Positions 55,365 through 63,356 of a stretch of DNA of 64,000 nucleotides are shown in pieces; the first letter of the stretch is position 1; each line of letters begins with the position of its first letter. Under the pieces are notes generated by a model. That model was given only the letters and a program-made list of their open reading frames with translations, was not told the DNA's origin and ran no database searches. Source of the DNA: Brachybacterium sp. YJGR34 (GTDB lineage: Bacteria > Actinomycetota > Actinomycetes > Actinomycetales > Dermabacteraceae); contig NZ_PNFB01000015.1 of assembly GCF_003347015.1 (NCBI RefSeq), positions 1-64,000 of the forward strand, given 5' to 3'. The position numbers were made by a program, and so were the translations under genes.

Positions 55365-56364
55365 CACCCGTGCCGATCTGCACGACGGCGTCGCGGCGGG
55401 CGCTCTCCAGCACCGCCTCGACCGTGCGCACGGTGTGCAGGCCCTCGCGCATCGTCACGATGTTCGCCCCCTCGCCGCGGACGGCGTCCCGGAAGGCCTC
55501 GTGCTCGGTGGCCAGGGGCTCCTTGCGCTGCAGGGAGTAGCGGATCGAGTCCCCCTCGCTGACCCCGCGGAAGGAGGCCATCGACTCCCACACGTTGGTC
55601 TGCGCCTCGCCGTTGGAGTGGAAGGTGAGATCGGCGTTGATGGTGTCTCCCACCAGAGCGCCCTCCTCCCCCGTGACGACCGTGACCCGCTCCTTGAAGG
55701 GAGAGAGCCAGTTGACCAGGTGGTTGGTGATGGTGCCGTCCTCGAGCCGCCCGGCGATCGAGACCATGTCCTCGTCCTCGCGGCCGGAGCGGCGCGTGGA
55801 GACGGCGCCGACCTGCGCGTAGGGGGACTGCGCGACCCAGGCGGTCAGATCGAGGTCGTGGGTGGCGAGGTCCTTGACCACGCCCACGTCCGCGATCCGG
55901 GCCGGGAAGCCGCCCTGGCGGCGGGTGACGATCTGGTAGATCTCTCCCAGCTGGCCGTCGGCGATGCGACGGCGCATCTCCTGCAGCGCCGGGTTGTACC
56001 GCTCGATGTAGCCCACCGCGCCCACCAGGCCGGCCCGCTCGAACGTCGCCGTGATCTCCTCGGCCTCGCCGATGTCGAAGGCGAGCGGCTTCTCGACCAG
56101 GGTGTGCACCCCGGCCTCGGCGAGCCGCATCGCCACGTCGCGGTGGAACTGCGTGGGCACGGCGACCACCACGTAGTCGACGCGGGCGGCGATGAGCGCC
56201 TCAACGTCCGGCAGGATGTCGTAGCCCGGCGCGGCGCCGTGGGGGTCGCCGTGGGCATCGGCGACGGCGACCAGGTCCACCCCCTCCAGGGCCTGGAGGT
56301 TGCGGGCATGATGGCGGCCCATCATGCCCAGCCCGATCAGTCCGGCCCGCAGCGTCGCGCTCAT
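55357..56364 (-). CDS. Gfo/Idh/MocA oxidoreductase (WlbA/WbpB-like)
   Basis: 335 residues. Rossmann motif AGLIGLGMMGRHHARNLQ, then VVVAVPTQFHRDVAMRLAEAG, the EKPLA motif with the catalytic Lys, and VVKDLATHDLDL with the conserved His. WlbA/WbpB enzymes oxidise C3 of UDP-GlcNAcA to a 3-keto sugar, regenerating NAD+ with 2-oxoglutarate. The ATG at 56364 overlaps the aminotransferase stop (ATGA). Together with the next two genes it forms the WlbA-WlbC-WlbB set, so the C3 oxidation role is well supported by context, though not proved. Confidence 0.85.
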   Translation of the reverse strand: MSATLRAGLIGLGMMGRHHARNLQALEGVDLVAVADAHGDPHGAAPGYDILPDVEALIAARVDYVVVAVPTQFHRDVAMRLAEAGVHTLVEKPLAFDIGEAEEITATFERAGLVGAVGYIERYNPALQEMRRRIADGQLGEIYQIVTRRQGGFPARIADVGVVKDLATHDLDLTAWVAQSPYAQVGAVSTRRSGREDEDMVSIAGRLEDGTITNHLVNWLSPFKERVTVVTGEEGALVGDTINADLTFHSNGEAQTNVWESMASFRGVSEGDSIRYSLQRKEPLATEHEAFRDAVRGEGANIVTMREGLHTVRTVEAVLESARRDAVVQIGTGDA

Positions 56365-57476
56365 GCTCCCGCTCCCGCCGACGCCACCGTGTTCACGGCG
56401 TGGACGATCCTCTCGCGGTCCTCGTCGCTCACGCTGGGATGCACCGGCAGCGAGAGCACCTCGCGCGCGAGCATCTCGGTGACCGGGAGGTCCTGTGCGG
56501 TCCGGAAGGTCTCCAGCCGGTGCACGGGCGTGGGGTAGTACACGCCGGAGCCGACCCCGTGCTCCTCCCGCAGCGCAGTGGCGAAGGCGTCGCGCTCCGC
56601 GGCGGAGGCGCCCTCGATCCGGATCGTGTACTGGTGGTAGACGTGCGTGGCCCGTTCCCGGACCACGGGGGTGATCACGCCGCGCAGATGGGCGTCGAAG
56701 AAGGCAGCGTTGTCCTGGCGGCGGGCGGTCCAGCCGGCGAGCTTGCGCAGCTGCACCCGACCGATCGCCGCGTGGATGTCGGTCATGCGGTTGTTGAAGC
56801 CGGCGACCTCGTTCGCGTACTGCGTCTCCATGCCCTGGTTGCGCAGCAGGCGCACCTGGCGGGCGGTCGCGGAGCTCGCGCAGGAGACCATGCCGCCCTC
56901 GCCGGAGGTCATGTTCTTGGTCGGGTACAGCGAGTACATCCCGGCCTCGCCGACGGTGCCCACCTGTGCCCCGTCCCAGGTGGCGCCGTGCGCCTGGGCG
57001 GCGTCCTCGAACACCCACAGGCCGTGGCGCGCCGCGATCTCGAGGAGCTGATCCAGCGGCGCGGGATGCCCGTAAAGGTGCACGGGCTGGATCCCCACCG
57101 TGCGCTCGGTGACGGCGGCCTCGACGGCCGCCGGGTCCAGGGTGAAGGTCTCCGGGTCCACGTCGACGAACACCGGGGTCCCGCCGCAGACGGCGACCGA
57201 GTTCGCGGTCGCCGCGAAGGTGAAGGAGGGCACGATGACCTCGTCGCCGGGCCCCAGGCCCAGCGCGAGCATGCCCAGGTGCTGCCCCGAGGTGCCCGAG
57301 TTCACGGCCACCACCTCGCGGCCGCCGGCGAGCGCCGCGGAGAACTCCTGCTCGAACGCCGCGACCTCGGGGCCCTGCGCCACCATCCCGGAGGCGAGGA
57401 CGCGATCGACGGCGTCCCGCTCCTCCTGGCCGATGAGCGGCTTCGCCGGGGGGATCATGGTCAGCTCATCAGTCAT
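56361..57476 (-). CDS. DegT/DnrJ/EryC1 sugar aminotransferase (WlbC/WbpE-like)
   Basis: 371 residues. PLP-dependent fold type I enzyme: IPPAKPLIGQEERDAVDRVL at the start, VNSGTSGQHLGMLALGLGPGDEVIVP, FEDAAQAHGA, and the PLP-binding Lys187 in SLYPTKNMTSGEGGMV. FNNRMTDIHAAIGRVQL and VYHQYTIRI complete the family signature. WbpE-type enzymes transfer an amino group from glutamate to the 3-keto sugar nucleotide to give UDP-GlcNAc(3NH2)A. The ATG at 57476 overlaps the acetyltransferase stop, and its own stop overlaps the oxidoreductase ATG. The substrate is assigned from the neighbouring genes. Confidence 0.88.
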   Translation of the reverse strand: MTDELTMIPPAKPLIGQEERDAVDRVLASGMVAQGPEVAAFEQEFSAALAGGREVVAVNSGTSGQHLGMLALGLGPGDEVIVPSFTFAATANSVAVCGGTPVFVDVDPETFTLDPAAVEAAVTERTVGIQPVHLYGHPAPLDQLLEIAARHGLWVFEDAAQAHGATWDGAQVGTVGEAGMYSLYPTKNMTSGEGGMVSCASSATARQVRLLRNQGMETQYANEVAGFNNRMTDIHAAIGRVQLRKLAGWTARRQDNAAFFDAHLRGVITPVVRERATHVYHQYTIRIEGASAAERDAFATALREEHGVGSGVYYPTPVHRLETFRTAQDLPVTEMLAREVLSLPVHPSVSDEDRERIVHAVNTVASAGAGA

Positions 57477-58186
57477 GCGGGGATTCCGTCCTGTTCGTCC
57501 GGGTCGTGGAGGGCGGCCGGGCGCGGTGCATCGGCCAGGGGCGAGGAGGCGAGCTGGAGGCCTCCCGAGGTCTCGTCGGGGATGTACCACTCCCCGGTGC
57601 TGGGGCAGACCCAGGCGTCGGTGCCGTCCGCGGCCTCGACCAGCGGCGAGCCGGCGCGGCCCACCCAGGCGATCCGCCGGGCGGGCACCCCGGCCACGAG
57701 CGCGTGCGGGGGCACGTCCTTGACCACGGTGGCGCCGGCGGCGACCATCGCCCAGGCACCGATCGTCACCGGGGCCACGCACACGGCCCGGGCGCCGATC
57801 GAGGCTCCGGTCTCGCAGGTCACCCCCACCGGCTCCCAGTCGGAGGCCGATTTCGGGCTCAGGTCGGGGTTCACCGCCCGGGGGAAGTGGTCGTTGGTGA
57901 AGACGGCCGCGGGGCCGACGAAGACGCCGTCGGCGAGGACCGCGGGCTCGTAGACCAGGGCGTGGTTCTGGACCTTGCAGCCTCGTCCCATCCGCACCCC
58001 GCTGCCGATGTACGCGCCGCGGCCGACGATGCAGTCCTCGCCGAGCTCGGCGCCCTCGCGCACCTGGGCGAGATGCCAGACGGAGCTGCCGTCGCCGATC
58101 GTCGCGTCGTCCGAGATGTCGGCCCCCGGGGCGACCCGGTAGGCAGGGGTTCCGCTCATGCCCACGACGATACCGTGCAGGATCAC
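57473..58186 (-). CDS. Left-handed beta-helix N-acetyltransferase (WlbB/WbpD-like)
   Basis: 237 residues. Hexapeptide repeats (ADISDDATIGDGSSVWHLAQ, GEDCIVGRGAYIGSGVRMG) and VYEPAVLADGVFVGPAAVFTNDHFPRA with a catalytic-type His, followed by GASIGARAVCVAPVTIGAWA and VPPHALVAGVPAR. WbpD acetylates the 3-amino group made by WbpE, using acetyl-CoA. Two starts are possible: GTG 58186, which overlaps the stop of the upstream acyltransferase (GTGA), or ATG 58159, which lies 7 nt after a TATCGT box and begins the conserved region. The C-terminal ~50 residues (WVCPSTGEWYIPDE) are an extra, poorly conserved tail. Confidence 0.85.
   Translation of the reverse strand: MILHGIVVGMSGTPAYRVAPGADISDDATIGDGSSVWHLAQVREGAELGEDCIVGRGAYIGSGVRMGRGCKVQNHALVYEPAVLADGVFVGPAAVFTNDHFPRAVNPDLSPKSASDWEPVGVTCETGASIGARAVCVAPVTIGAWAMVAAGATVVKDVPPHALVAGVPARRIAWVGRAGSPLVEAADGTDAWVCPSTGEWYIPDETSGGLQLASSPLADAPRPAALHDPDEQDGIPA
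58167..58172 (-). promoter_or_regulatory. Candidate internal -10 box for the acetyltransferase
   Basis: TATCGT on the minus strand followed by 7 nt (cgtgggc) and the ATG at 58159. If active, it would give the glycan genes a promoter independent of purKE. Confidence 0.35.
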
Positions 58187-59322
58187 ACCTGCCCGGGAGG
58201 TCCGCCCGACGGACGGGCACTGTTAGGCATCTCGCCCCCGGGCCGGGCCCGGCGGCCGCCGGGCGCGGCGAGCAGCCATGCCGGGCCGGTCCGGGCGAGC
58301 ACCGCGTCGACGACGAGGGCGGCGCCGATCGCGAGGATGCTCAGGGCCGGGACCAGGAGGAGGTCCGCGGCCGTGCCGTCGGTGGCTCCCGCGAGGTCGC
58401 CCCGCCGCCACAGGACCACCACGAGGTTCAGCACGATCGGATGGACGAGGTAGATGACCAGGGTGCGGCTGCCGAGGTAGCCGCCCAGCCGCGCGAGCGG
58501 TGCCCAGCGCGCCAGCAGAGGCAGCAGGGCGATGCAGGCCCCGATCCCGGTGAGGCTGGCGCCGAGCTCGATGCTCCGCAGCAGCGGCAGGGGCAGCTCG
58601 GGGCGCAGCGTGCTCGCCGCGAGCGCGCCGAAGCACAGGGCCAGCGCGAGACCCGTCAGCGGGCGGGGGCGCCGGCCGGCCGCGCGGATGCCCTCGTGCA
58701 GGGCCCAGCCCAGCACGTACCAGAGGGCGTTGTCGGTGAGCTGGAAGATCCCGTAGACCAGGTCGCGCGGCGCCTCGGCCGCCTCGAGGACGCGCTGCAG
58801 CCAGGGGGCGGCGGCGTAGGCGAGCAGCGCCAGGGCGAGTGCCGCGCCCCGGTGCCGCCGCAGCAGGCGGGAGAGGACGAAGAAGACCGGCAGCGCGGCG
58901 ATGAACCAGTAGGGCGAGCCGATCACGGCCATCCCCGTGATCTCGCCGCGGAGGAATCCGGACGGGTCGTCCGGGGCGTAGCGCGGCCACCCCGTGGCCG
59001 CGAACAGCAGGCTCCACAGCACGTAGGGCCACAGCAGGTCGAGGATCCGCGGGCGGAGCACCCGGGACCAGGGACGCTGCAGCGCGCCGGCCGCGAGCAC
59101 CCCTGCGACCAGGAAGAACAGCGGCATGCGCAGGGGGATCAGCGCGAGGTTGGCCTCGCGCCACCAGGTCGCGGCGGGCCCCTCCCCCAGCAGCTCGGCA
59201 CCGCCGGAGACCCCGACGTGGTAGACGACCACCAGGACGATCGACATCGCCCGGGCCAGGTCGAGCCAGGCGAGGCGGCCGCCGGTCGCCGGGACGCCTG
59301 CCGGGCTCGACGCGGTCGTCAT
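58183..59322 (-). CDS. Acyltransferase family 3 membrane protein
   Basis: 379 residues with about ten membrane helices. [21 protein letters not shown] carries the conserved His of the family, [19 protein letters not shown] and [23 protein letters not shown] follow, and [18 protein letters not shown] closes it. It is of the OafA/fucose 4-O-acetylase type and would O-acetylate a surface polysaccharide. The ATG at 59322 overlaps the purE stop (ATGA), and the stop overlaps the acetyltransferase GTG, so this glycan gene is coupled to the purine pathway. It is only distantly similar to the acyltransferase at 41491. Confidence 0.85.
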   Translation of the reverse strand: MTTASSPAGVPATGGRLAWLDLARAMSIVLVVVYHVGVSGGAELLGEGPAATWWREANLALIPLRMPLFFLVAGVLAAGALQRPWSRVLRPRILDLLWPYVLWSLLFAATGWPRYAPDDPSGFLRGEITGMAVIGSPYWFIAALPVFFVLSRLLRRHRGAALALALLAYAAAPWLQRVLEAAEAPRDLVYGIFQLTDNALWYVLGWALHEGIRAAGRRPRPLTGLALALCFGALAASTLRPELPLPLLRSIELGASLTGIGACIALLPLLARWAPLARLGGYLGSRTLVIYLVHPIVLNLVVVLWRRGDLAGATDGTAADLLLVPALSILAIGAALVVDAVLARTGPAWLLAAPGGRRARPGGEMPNSARPSGGPPGQV

Positions 59323-59846
59323 CGTGCGGCGCGGAGCCTCTCCCCCTTGGCCAGGGCGACCTCCCGCAGCTCGGTCTGGAAGGCGGTCATCCGCTCGCGC
59401 AGGCGCTCCGCCTCCTCGTCGCCCCCGGCGGCGAGGATGCGGGCGGCGAGCAGGCCCGCGTTGCGGGCGCCGCCGATGGACACGGTCGCCACCGGCACCC
59501 CGGCGGGCATCTGCACGATGGAGAGCAGGGAGTCCATCCCGTCGAGGTGCTTCAGCGGCACGGGCACCCCGATCACGGGCAGCGGCGTGAGGGCGGCGAG
59601 CATGCCGGGCAGATGGGCGGCGCCGCCGGCGCCGGCGATGACGACCCGCAGCCCGCGGTCCGCGGCTCCGCGGCCCCAGGCGACCATGTCCTCGGGCATG
59701 CGATGGGCGGAGACCACCTCGACCGAGGCCGGGATGCCGAACTCGGCGAGCGCCTGCTCGGCGGCCTCCATGACGGGGTGGTCGGAGTCGGAGCCCATGA
59801 CGATGCCCACCAGGGGGCGGGGCGCGGTCTCGGGGGCGGGGGTCAT
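59319..59846 (-). CDS. purE: N5-carboxyaminoimidazole ribonucleotide mutase PurE
   Basis: 175 residues. [16 protein letters not shown] is the nucleotide-phosphate loop, [14 protein letters not shown] carries the catalytic His, and [26 protein letters not shown] and [17 protein letters not shown] complete the class I PurE signature. It converts N5-CAIR to CAIR in de novo purine synthesis. The ATG at 59846 follows GAGGAG and overlaps the purK stop (ATGA). Equivalent to Rv3275c. Confidence 0.97.
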   Translation of the reverse strand: MTPAPETAPRPLVGIVMGSDSDHPVMEAAEQALAEFGIPASVEVVSAHRMPEDMVAWGRGAADRGLRVVIAGAGGAAHLPGMLAALTPLPVIGVPVPLKHLDGMDSLLSIVQMPAGVPVATVSIGGARNAGLLAARILAAGGDEEAERLRERMTAFQTELREVALAKGERLRAAR

Positions 59847-61078
59847 CGCTTCTCCTCGGTCGCGGGGCCGGCGGGCCGCTCCGGCCCGTCGATGATCAGG
59901 CGCTCGGCGCGGTGCGCGCGCTCGAGCAGCTCGGCGGGGTCCTCGCCGAGGAGGGTGACGTGGCCGATCTTCCGGCCCGGCCGGACGGACTTGCCGTAGA
60001 GGTGGACCTTGAGCTCGGGATCCGCGGCCAGCGCGGCCGCGGTGCCCGGGGCGAGGTCCTCGGCGGCGCCGCCCAGGAGGTTGACCATCACGGCGGCCGG
60101 TGCCAGCGGCGCGGTCGATCCCAGCGGCAGATCCGCGGCGGCGCGCAGGTGCTGCTCGAACTGTCCGGTGCGGGCGCCGTCCATCGACCAGTGGCCGGTG
60201 TTGTGGGGACGCATCGCGAGCTCGTTGACGCGGACCTCGCCGCCCGGGAGCTCGAACAGCTCCACGGCGAGCATCCCCGTCACCCCGAGGTCCTCGGCGA
60301 TCGCGAGGGCGAGCTGCTGGATCTCCTGCTGCGCGGCGTCGTCGAGCCCCGGCGCGGGGGCGACGACCTCGTAGCAGACGCCGTCCTTCTGGACCGACTG
60401 CACGACGGGATAGGCGACGGCCTCGCCGCCGGGGCGGCGGGCCACCTGGGCGGAGAGCTCGCGGGTGAAGGGCACGAGCTCCTCGGCGAGCAGCTCGCCG
60501 TGCGCGTCGAGCCAGTCCGCGGCCTCCTCGGCGCGCGCGATGACCCGCACCCCGTGAGCGTCGTAGCCGCCTCGCGGGGTCTTCACCACGAGGCGGCCGC
60601 CGGCCCCCTCGAGCGCGGCCGCGAGGTCCGCCGCGGACCCGATCCGCCACCAGCGGGGGCAGGGGTGGCCGAGGGCGGTGAGCCGCTCGCGCATGATCAG
60701 CTTGTCCTGGGCGTGGACGAGCGCCGCCGGGCCGGGCCGGACGGCGACCTCGCCCTCCTCCTCGAGACGCTCGAGGTGGGCGGTGGGGACGTGCTCGTGG
60801 TCGAAGGTGAGCACCTCGACCTCGCCGGCGAGGCCGCGCACGGCGTCCTCGTCGTCGTGCCGGCCGATCCGCACCCGGGCGGCGACGTCCGCGGCGCTCT
60901 CGGCGGGGTCGGTGGCGAGCACGGTCGCGGTCAGGCCCAGCTCGGTGGCGGGGCCGAGCATCATGCGCGCCAGCTGTCCGGCTCCCACGATCCCGAGGCG
61001 CTGTGCGCTGTGCGGGACGGGGGCGGCGGAGGAGGCGGGGCGGACGGGTGCGGTGGGGCGGGGCGGGGTCTCGGGCAC
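59843..61078 (-). CDS. purK: N5-carboxyaminoimidazole ribonucleotide synthase PurK
   Basis: 411 residues. After a Pro/Ala-rich leader (about 25 residues) the ATP-grasp enzyme begins with [49 protein letters not shown] and [19 protein letters not shown] are diagnostic. It makes N5-CAIR from AIR, bicarbonate and ATP. I chose the GTG at 61078, 7 nt after a TACACT box and without a Shine-Dalgarno, so the mRNA may be leaderless. The sensor kinase stop is 19 nt upstream. Equivalent to Rv3276c; the start of the long minus-strand run into the glycan genes. Confidence 0.95.
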   Translation of the reverse strand: MPETPPRPTAPVRPASSAAPVPHSAQRLGIVGAGQLARMMLGPATELGLTATVLATDPAESAADVAARVRIGRHDDEDAVRGLAGEVEVLTFDHEHVPTAHLERLEEEGEVAVRPGPAALVHAQDKLIMRERLTALGHPCPRWWRIGSAADLAAALEGAGGRLVVKTPRGGYDAHGVRVIARAEEAADWLDAHGELLAEELVPFTRELSAQVARRPGGEAVAYPVVQSVQKDGVCYEVVAPAPGLDDAAQQEIQQLALAIAEDLGVTGMLAVELFELPGGEVRVNELAMRPHNTGHWSMDGARTGQFEQHLRAAADLPLGSTAPLAPAAVMVNLLGGAAEDLAPGTAAALAADPELKVHLYGKSVRPGRKIGHVTLLGEDPAELLERAHRAERLIIDGPERPAGPATEEKR

Positions 61079-61085
61079 GGCGGAC

Positions 61086-61091
61086 AGTGTA
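61086..61091 (-). promoter_or_regulatory. Candidate leaderless -10 box for purK
   Basis: TACACT on the minus strand, then 7 nt (gtccgcc), then the GTG at 61078. The hexamer is identical to that of DUF3499 and of the GT2 pair. Confidence 0.5.
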
Positions 61092-61097
61092 CGAGGC

Positions 61098-62549
61098 TCA
61101 GGACCGCGAGCGGGGCCGACGCCGGACCACGGACCCCTGCGGCAGGGCGTCGAGGTCGTCGCCCGCGGAGCGGCCGCGCCCCTCCCCCTCGGCCGCGTGC
61201 TCGCCGCGCGGGTGCCGGGCCGAGCGACCGATCCGTCCGCGCAGGCCGCCACGGCGCTCGGCCGGATCGGACCCCTCGTCATCGGATCCCGTCCGCTCCT
61301 CGCCCGGAGCGGAGATGAGGAACACGCCGAAGGTCGCCGGGGTCTCGGTGAGCAGCTCGAGGCGCCCGCCGTCGTCCTCGACCAGCGTGCGGGCCAGCGC
61401 CAGCCCGACGCCCGTGCCCTGCGAGCTGCGGCCGGAGACCGAGCGCTCGAAGATGCGCGCACCGAGCTCGGAGTCGATGCCGCCGCCCTCGTCGGCCACC
61501 TCGACCACGGTCGAGTGGTCGTTGCGACGCACCTTGACCGTCGTCCGGCCCGCACCGTGGACCAGGGCGTTCTCGATCAGCGTCGCGATCACCTGGGTCA
61601 GCGGGCCCTGGGAGCCCCACACCGCCGCGCTGCGCGGGACCTGGATCCGCAGCTCCCGATGGGCGCGCCGGTACGCCGGGGACCACTCCTCGCTCTGCTG
61701 GGTCAGGACGCTGCGCAGCTCGACCACGCCCGGGGTGCGGCGCTGCGAGGAGCGCGGGGCGTTGATGAGGTCGTGGACCACCTCGGTGAGCCGGTCGATC
61801 TGCTCGAGGGAGATGCGGGCCTCCTCGCGCACCCACTCCTCGGAGCTCGTCGCGAGGATCTCGTCGAGCCGCATCGAGAGGGCGGTCAGCGGCGTGCGCA
61901 GCTGATGGGATGCGTCGGAGGCGAGCCGGCTCTCGGCCTCGAGGCGCTCGGTGAGCATGGCCCCGGAGCGGGTGAGCTCCTCGGCGACGTCGTCGATCTC
62001 GGCGATGCCGGAGTCCTGCCAGGGCCCGCGGGCACGCCCGGAGCCCATCTCCTCGGCCCGGCGGCTCAGTCGCGCCAGCGGCATCGAGATCCGCTGCGCC
62101 TGCCACAGGGCGACGGAGATCCCGATCGACAGCGCCGCGAGGCCGGCCACCGAGATGACCACCCAGGCGCTCGCGGTGTGGGTGCGCACGTCGGACTGCG
62201 GGATGTACACGGTGATCGACTGCCCGGAGGCGCCGGTGGTGAAGGTCTGGATCGCGAAGTCGCCGTCGGGGTCTCCCGCGGTGATGGTCTGGTCGTCGTA
62301 GGTGACCGAGATGGTGATGTCGAGGTCCGGCTGCTCGTCGATGCGGCGCTGGAGCAGGGCCTCGTCGATCACCCGACCTTCCTGGAGCCGTTCCTCGGTG
62401 TCGATGCGCACCTGGTCGACGATCTGGTTGGCCCGGTTGGTGAGGTTCTGCTCGGTCGTCGACAGCCAGGAGTACCCCAGCGGGATGCCCAGCAGCAGGA
62501 CGGCCAGCAGGACCGTGATGATCGTGGCCTGCAGCACTCGCTGCCGCAC
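61098..62549 (-). CDS. Two-component sensor histidine kinase
   Basis: 483 residues. Membrane helix at about 8-28, an extracytoplasmic sensor region (30-125), a second helix (about 128-148), HAMP region, then H-box RLASDASHQLRTPLTALS with His215. ATP-binding boxes: VIATLIENALVHG, VADEGGGI, IFERSVSG, and GTGVGLALARTLVEDDGG. A charged tail of about 65 residues follows. The SHQLRTPLTAL form is common in actinobacterial envelope-stress kinases. The GTG at 62549 has GGAGAG 8 nt upstream, inside the end of the regulator gene, so the two are one operon. Signal unknown. Confidence 0.92.
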   Translation of the reverse strand: MRQRVLQATIITVLLAVLLLGIPLGYSWLSTTEQNLTNRANQIVDQVRIDTEERLQEGRVIDEALLQRRIDEQPDLDITISVTYDDQTITAGDPDGDFAIQTFTTGASGQSITVYIPQSDVRTHTASAWVVISVAGLAALSIGISVALWQAQRISMPLARLSRRAEEMGSGRARGPWQDSGIAEIDDVAEELTRSGAMLTERLEAESRLASDASHQLRTPLTALSMRLDEILATSSEEWVREEARISLEQIDRLTEVVHDLINAPRSSQRRTPGVVELRSVLTQQSEEWSPAYRRAHRELRIQVPRSAAVWGSQGPLTQVIATLIENALVHGAGRTTVKVRRNDHSTVVEVADEGGGIDSELGARIFERSVSGRSSQGTGVGLALARTLVEDDGGRLELLTETPATFGVFLISAPGEERTGSDDEGSDPAERRGGLRGRIGRSARHPRGEHAAEGEGRGRSAGDDLDALPQGSVVRRRPRSRS

Positions 62550-62552
62550 GCG

Positions 62553-63248
62553 TCAGCTCTCCAGGCCGGTCTCGAAGCGGAAGCCGACTCCCCTCACGGT
62601 GGTGATCCGGAGCGGGTTGGTGGCATCGTCGCCGAGCTTCCGGCGCAGCCACGAGATGTGCATGTCCAGGGTCTTCGTCGAGCCCCACCACTCGGCGCCC
62701 CACACCTCGCGCATCAGGTCGTCGCGGGTCACGACGCTCCCGGACTCGCGCACCAGCACGGTGAGCAGGTCGTACTCCTTGGCCGAGAGGCTCAGCTCCT
62801 CGCCGTCGGCGTAGGCGCGGCGCGCGGCGACGTCGAGGGTCACGCCGTTGACGTCATAGGTGTCCCCGGACTCCTCCGTGGTCTGCGAGCGGCGCATCAG
62901 GGCGCGGATGCGCGCCTGGAGCTCGCCGAGGCGGAAGGGCTTGGTGACGTAGTCGTCGGCACCGGCGTCGAGGCCGACCACCGCGTCGACCTCGTCGGCG
63001 CGAGCGGTGAGGATGAGGATGGGTGATTCGAGGCCGCCCTTGCGCAGGCGACGCGCGACCTCGAGCCCGTCCAGGTCCGGCAGGCCCAGATCCAGGATGA
63101 CCAGGTCGATCGGATCGGATCCTGCGGCGATCGCGAGCGCGTCCATCCCCCGCGACGCCCGCGTCACGGTGTAGCCCTCCCGGTCCATGGCGCGGGAGAG
63201 GGGTTCAGCGATGGCCGAGTCGTCCTCGACGAGAAGCAGTCGTGTCAC
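62553..63248 (-). CDS. OmpR-family response regulator
   Basis: 231 residues from the GTG at 63248 (VTRLLLVEDDSAIAEPL); an ATG 9 nt upstream would add three residues. Receiver domain with phospho-acceptor Asp53 in DLVILDLGLPDLDG and Lys in VTKPF, then an OmpR winged helix ending LDMHISWLRRKLGDD and TVRGVGFRFE. I prefer the GTG because a TAGGAT box ends 7 nt upstream of it, fitting a leaderless start, and the ATG overlaps that box. Partner of the sensor kinase directly downstream. Confidence 0.93.
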   Translation of the reverse strand: MTRLLLVEDDSAIAEPLSRAMDREGYTVTRASRGMDALAIAAGSDPIDLVILDLGLPDLDGLEVARRLRKGGLESPILILTARADEVDAVVGLDAGADDYVTKPFRLGELQARIRALMRRSQTTEESGDTYDVNGVTLDVAARRAYADGEELSLSAKEYDLLTVLVRESGSVVTRDDLMREVWGAEWWGSTKTLDMHISWLRRKLGDDATNPLRITTVRGVGFRFETGLES

Positions 63249-63255
63249 GGTCCCC

Positions 63256-63261
63256 ATCCTA
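63256..63261 (-). promoter_or_regulatory. Candidate leaderless -10 box for the two-component operon
   Basis: TAGGAT on the minus strand followed by 7 nt (ggggacc) and the GTG at 63248. The alternative ATG start at 63257 would lie inside this box. Confidence 0.45.
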
Positions 63262-63356
63262 CGATGCGACGTTCCCGGGAGCCCTCAGCCCGCTCGGCGC
63301 GCCCGCCCGGGGGCGGCGCGGGGTGCGCCGGCCCGATCGCCGCGGCCGGGGCCGGG

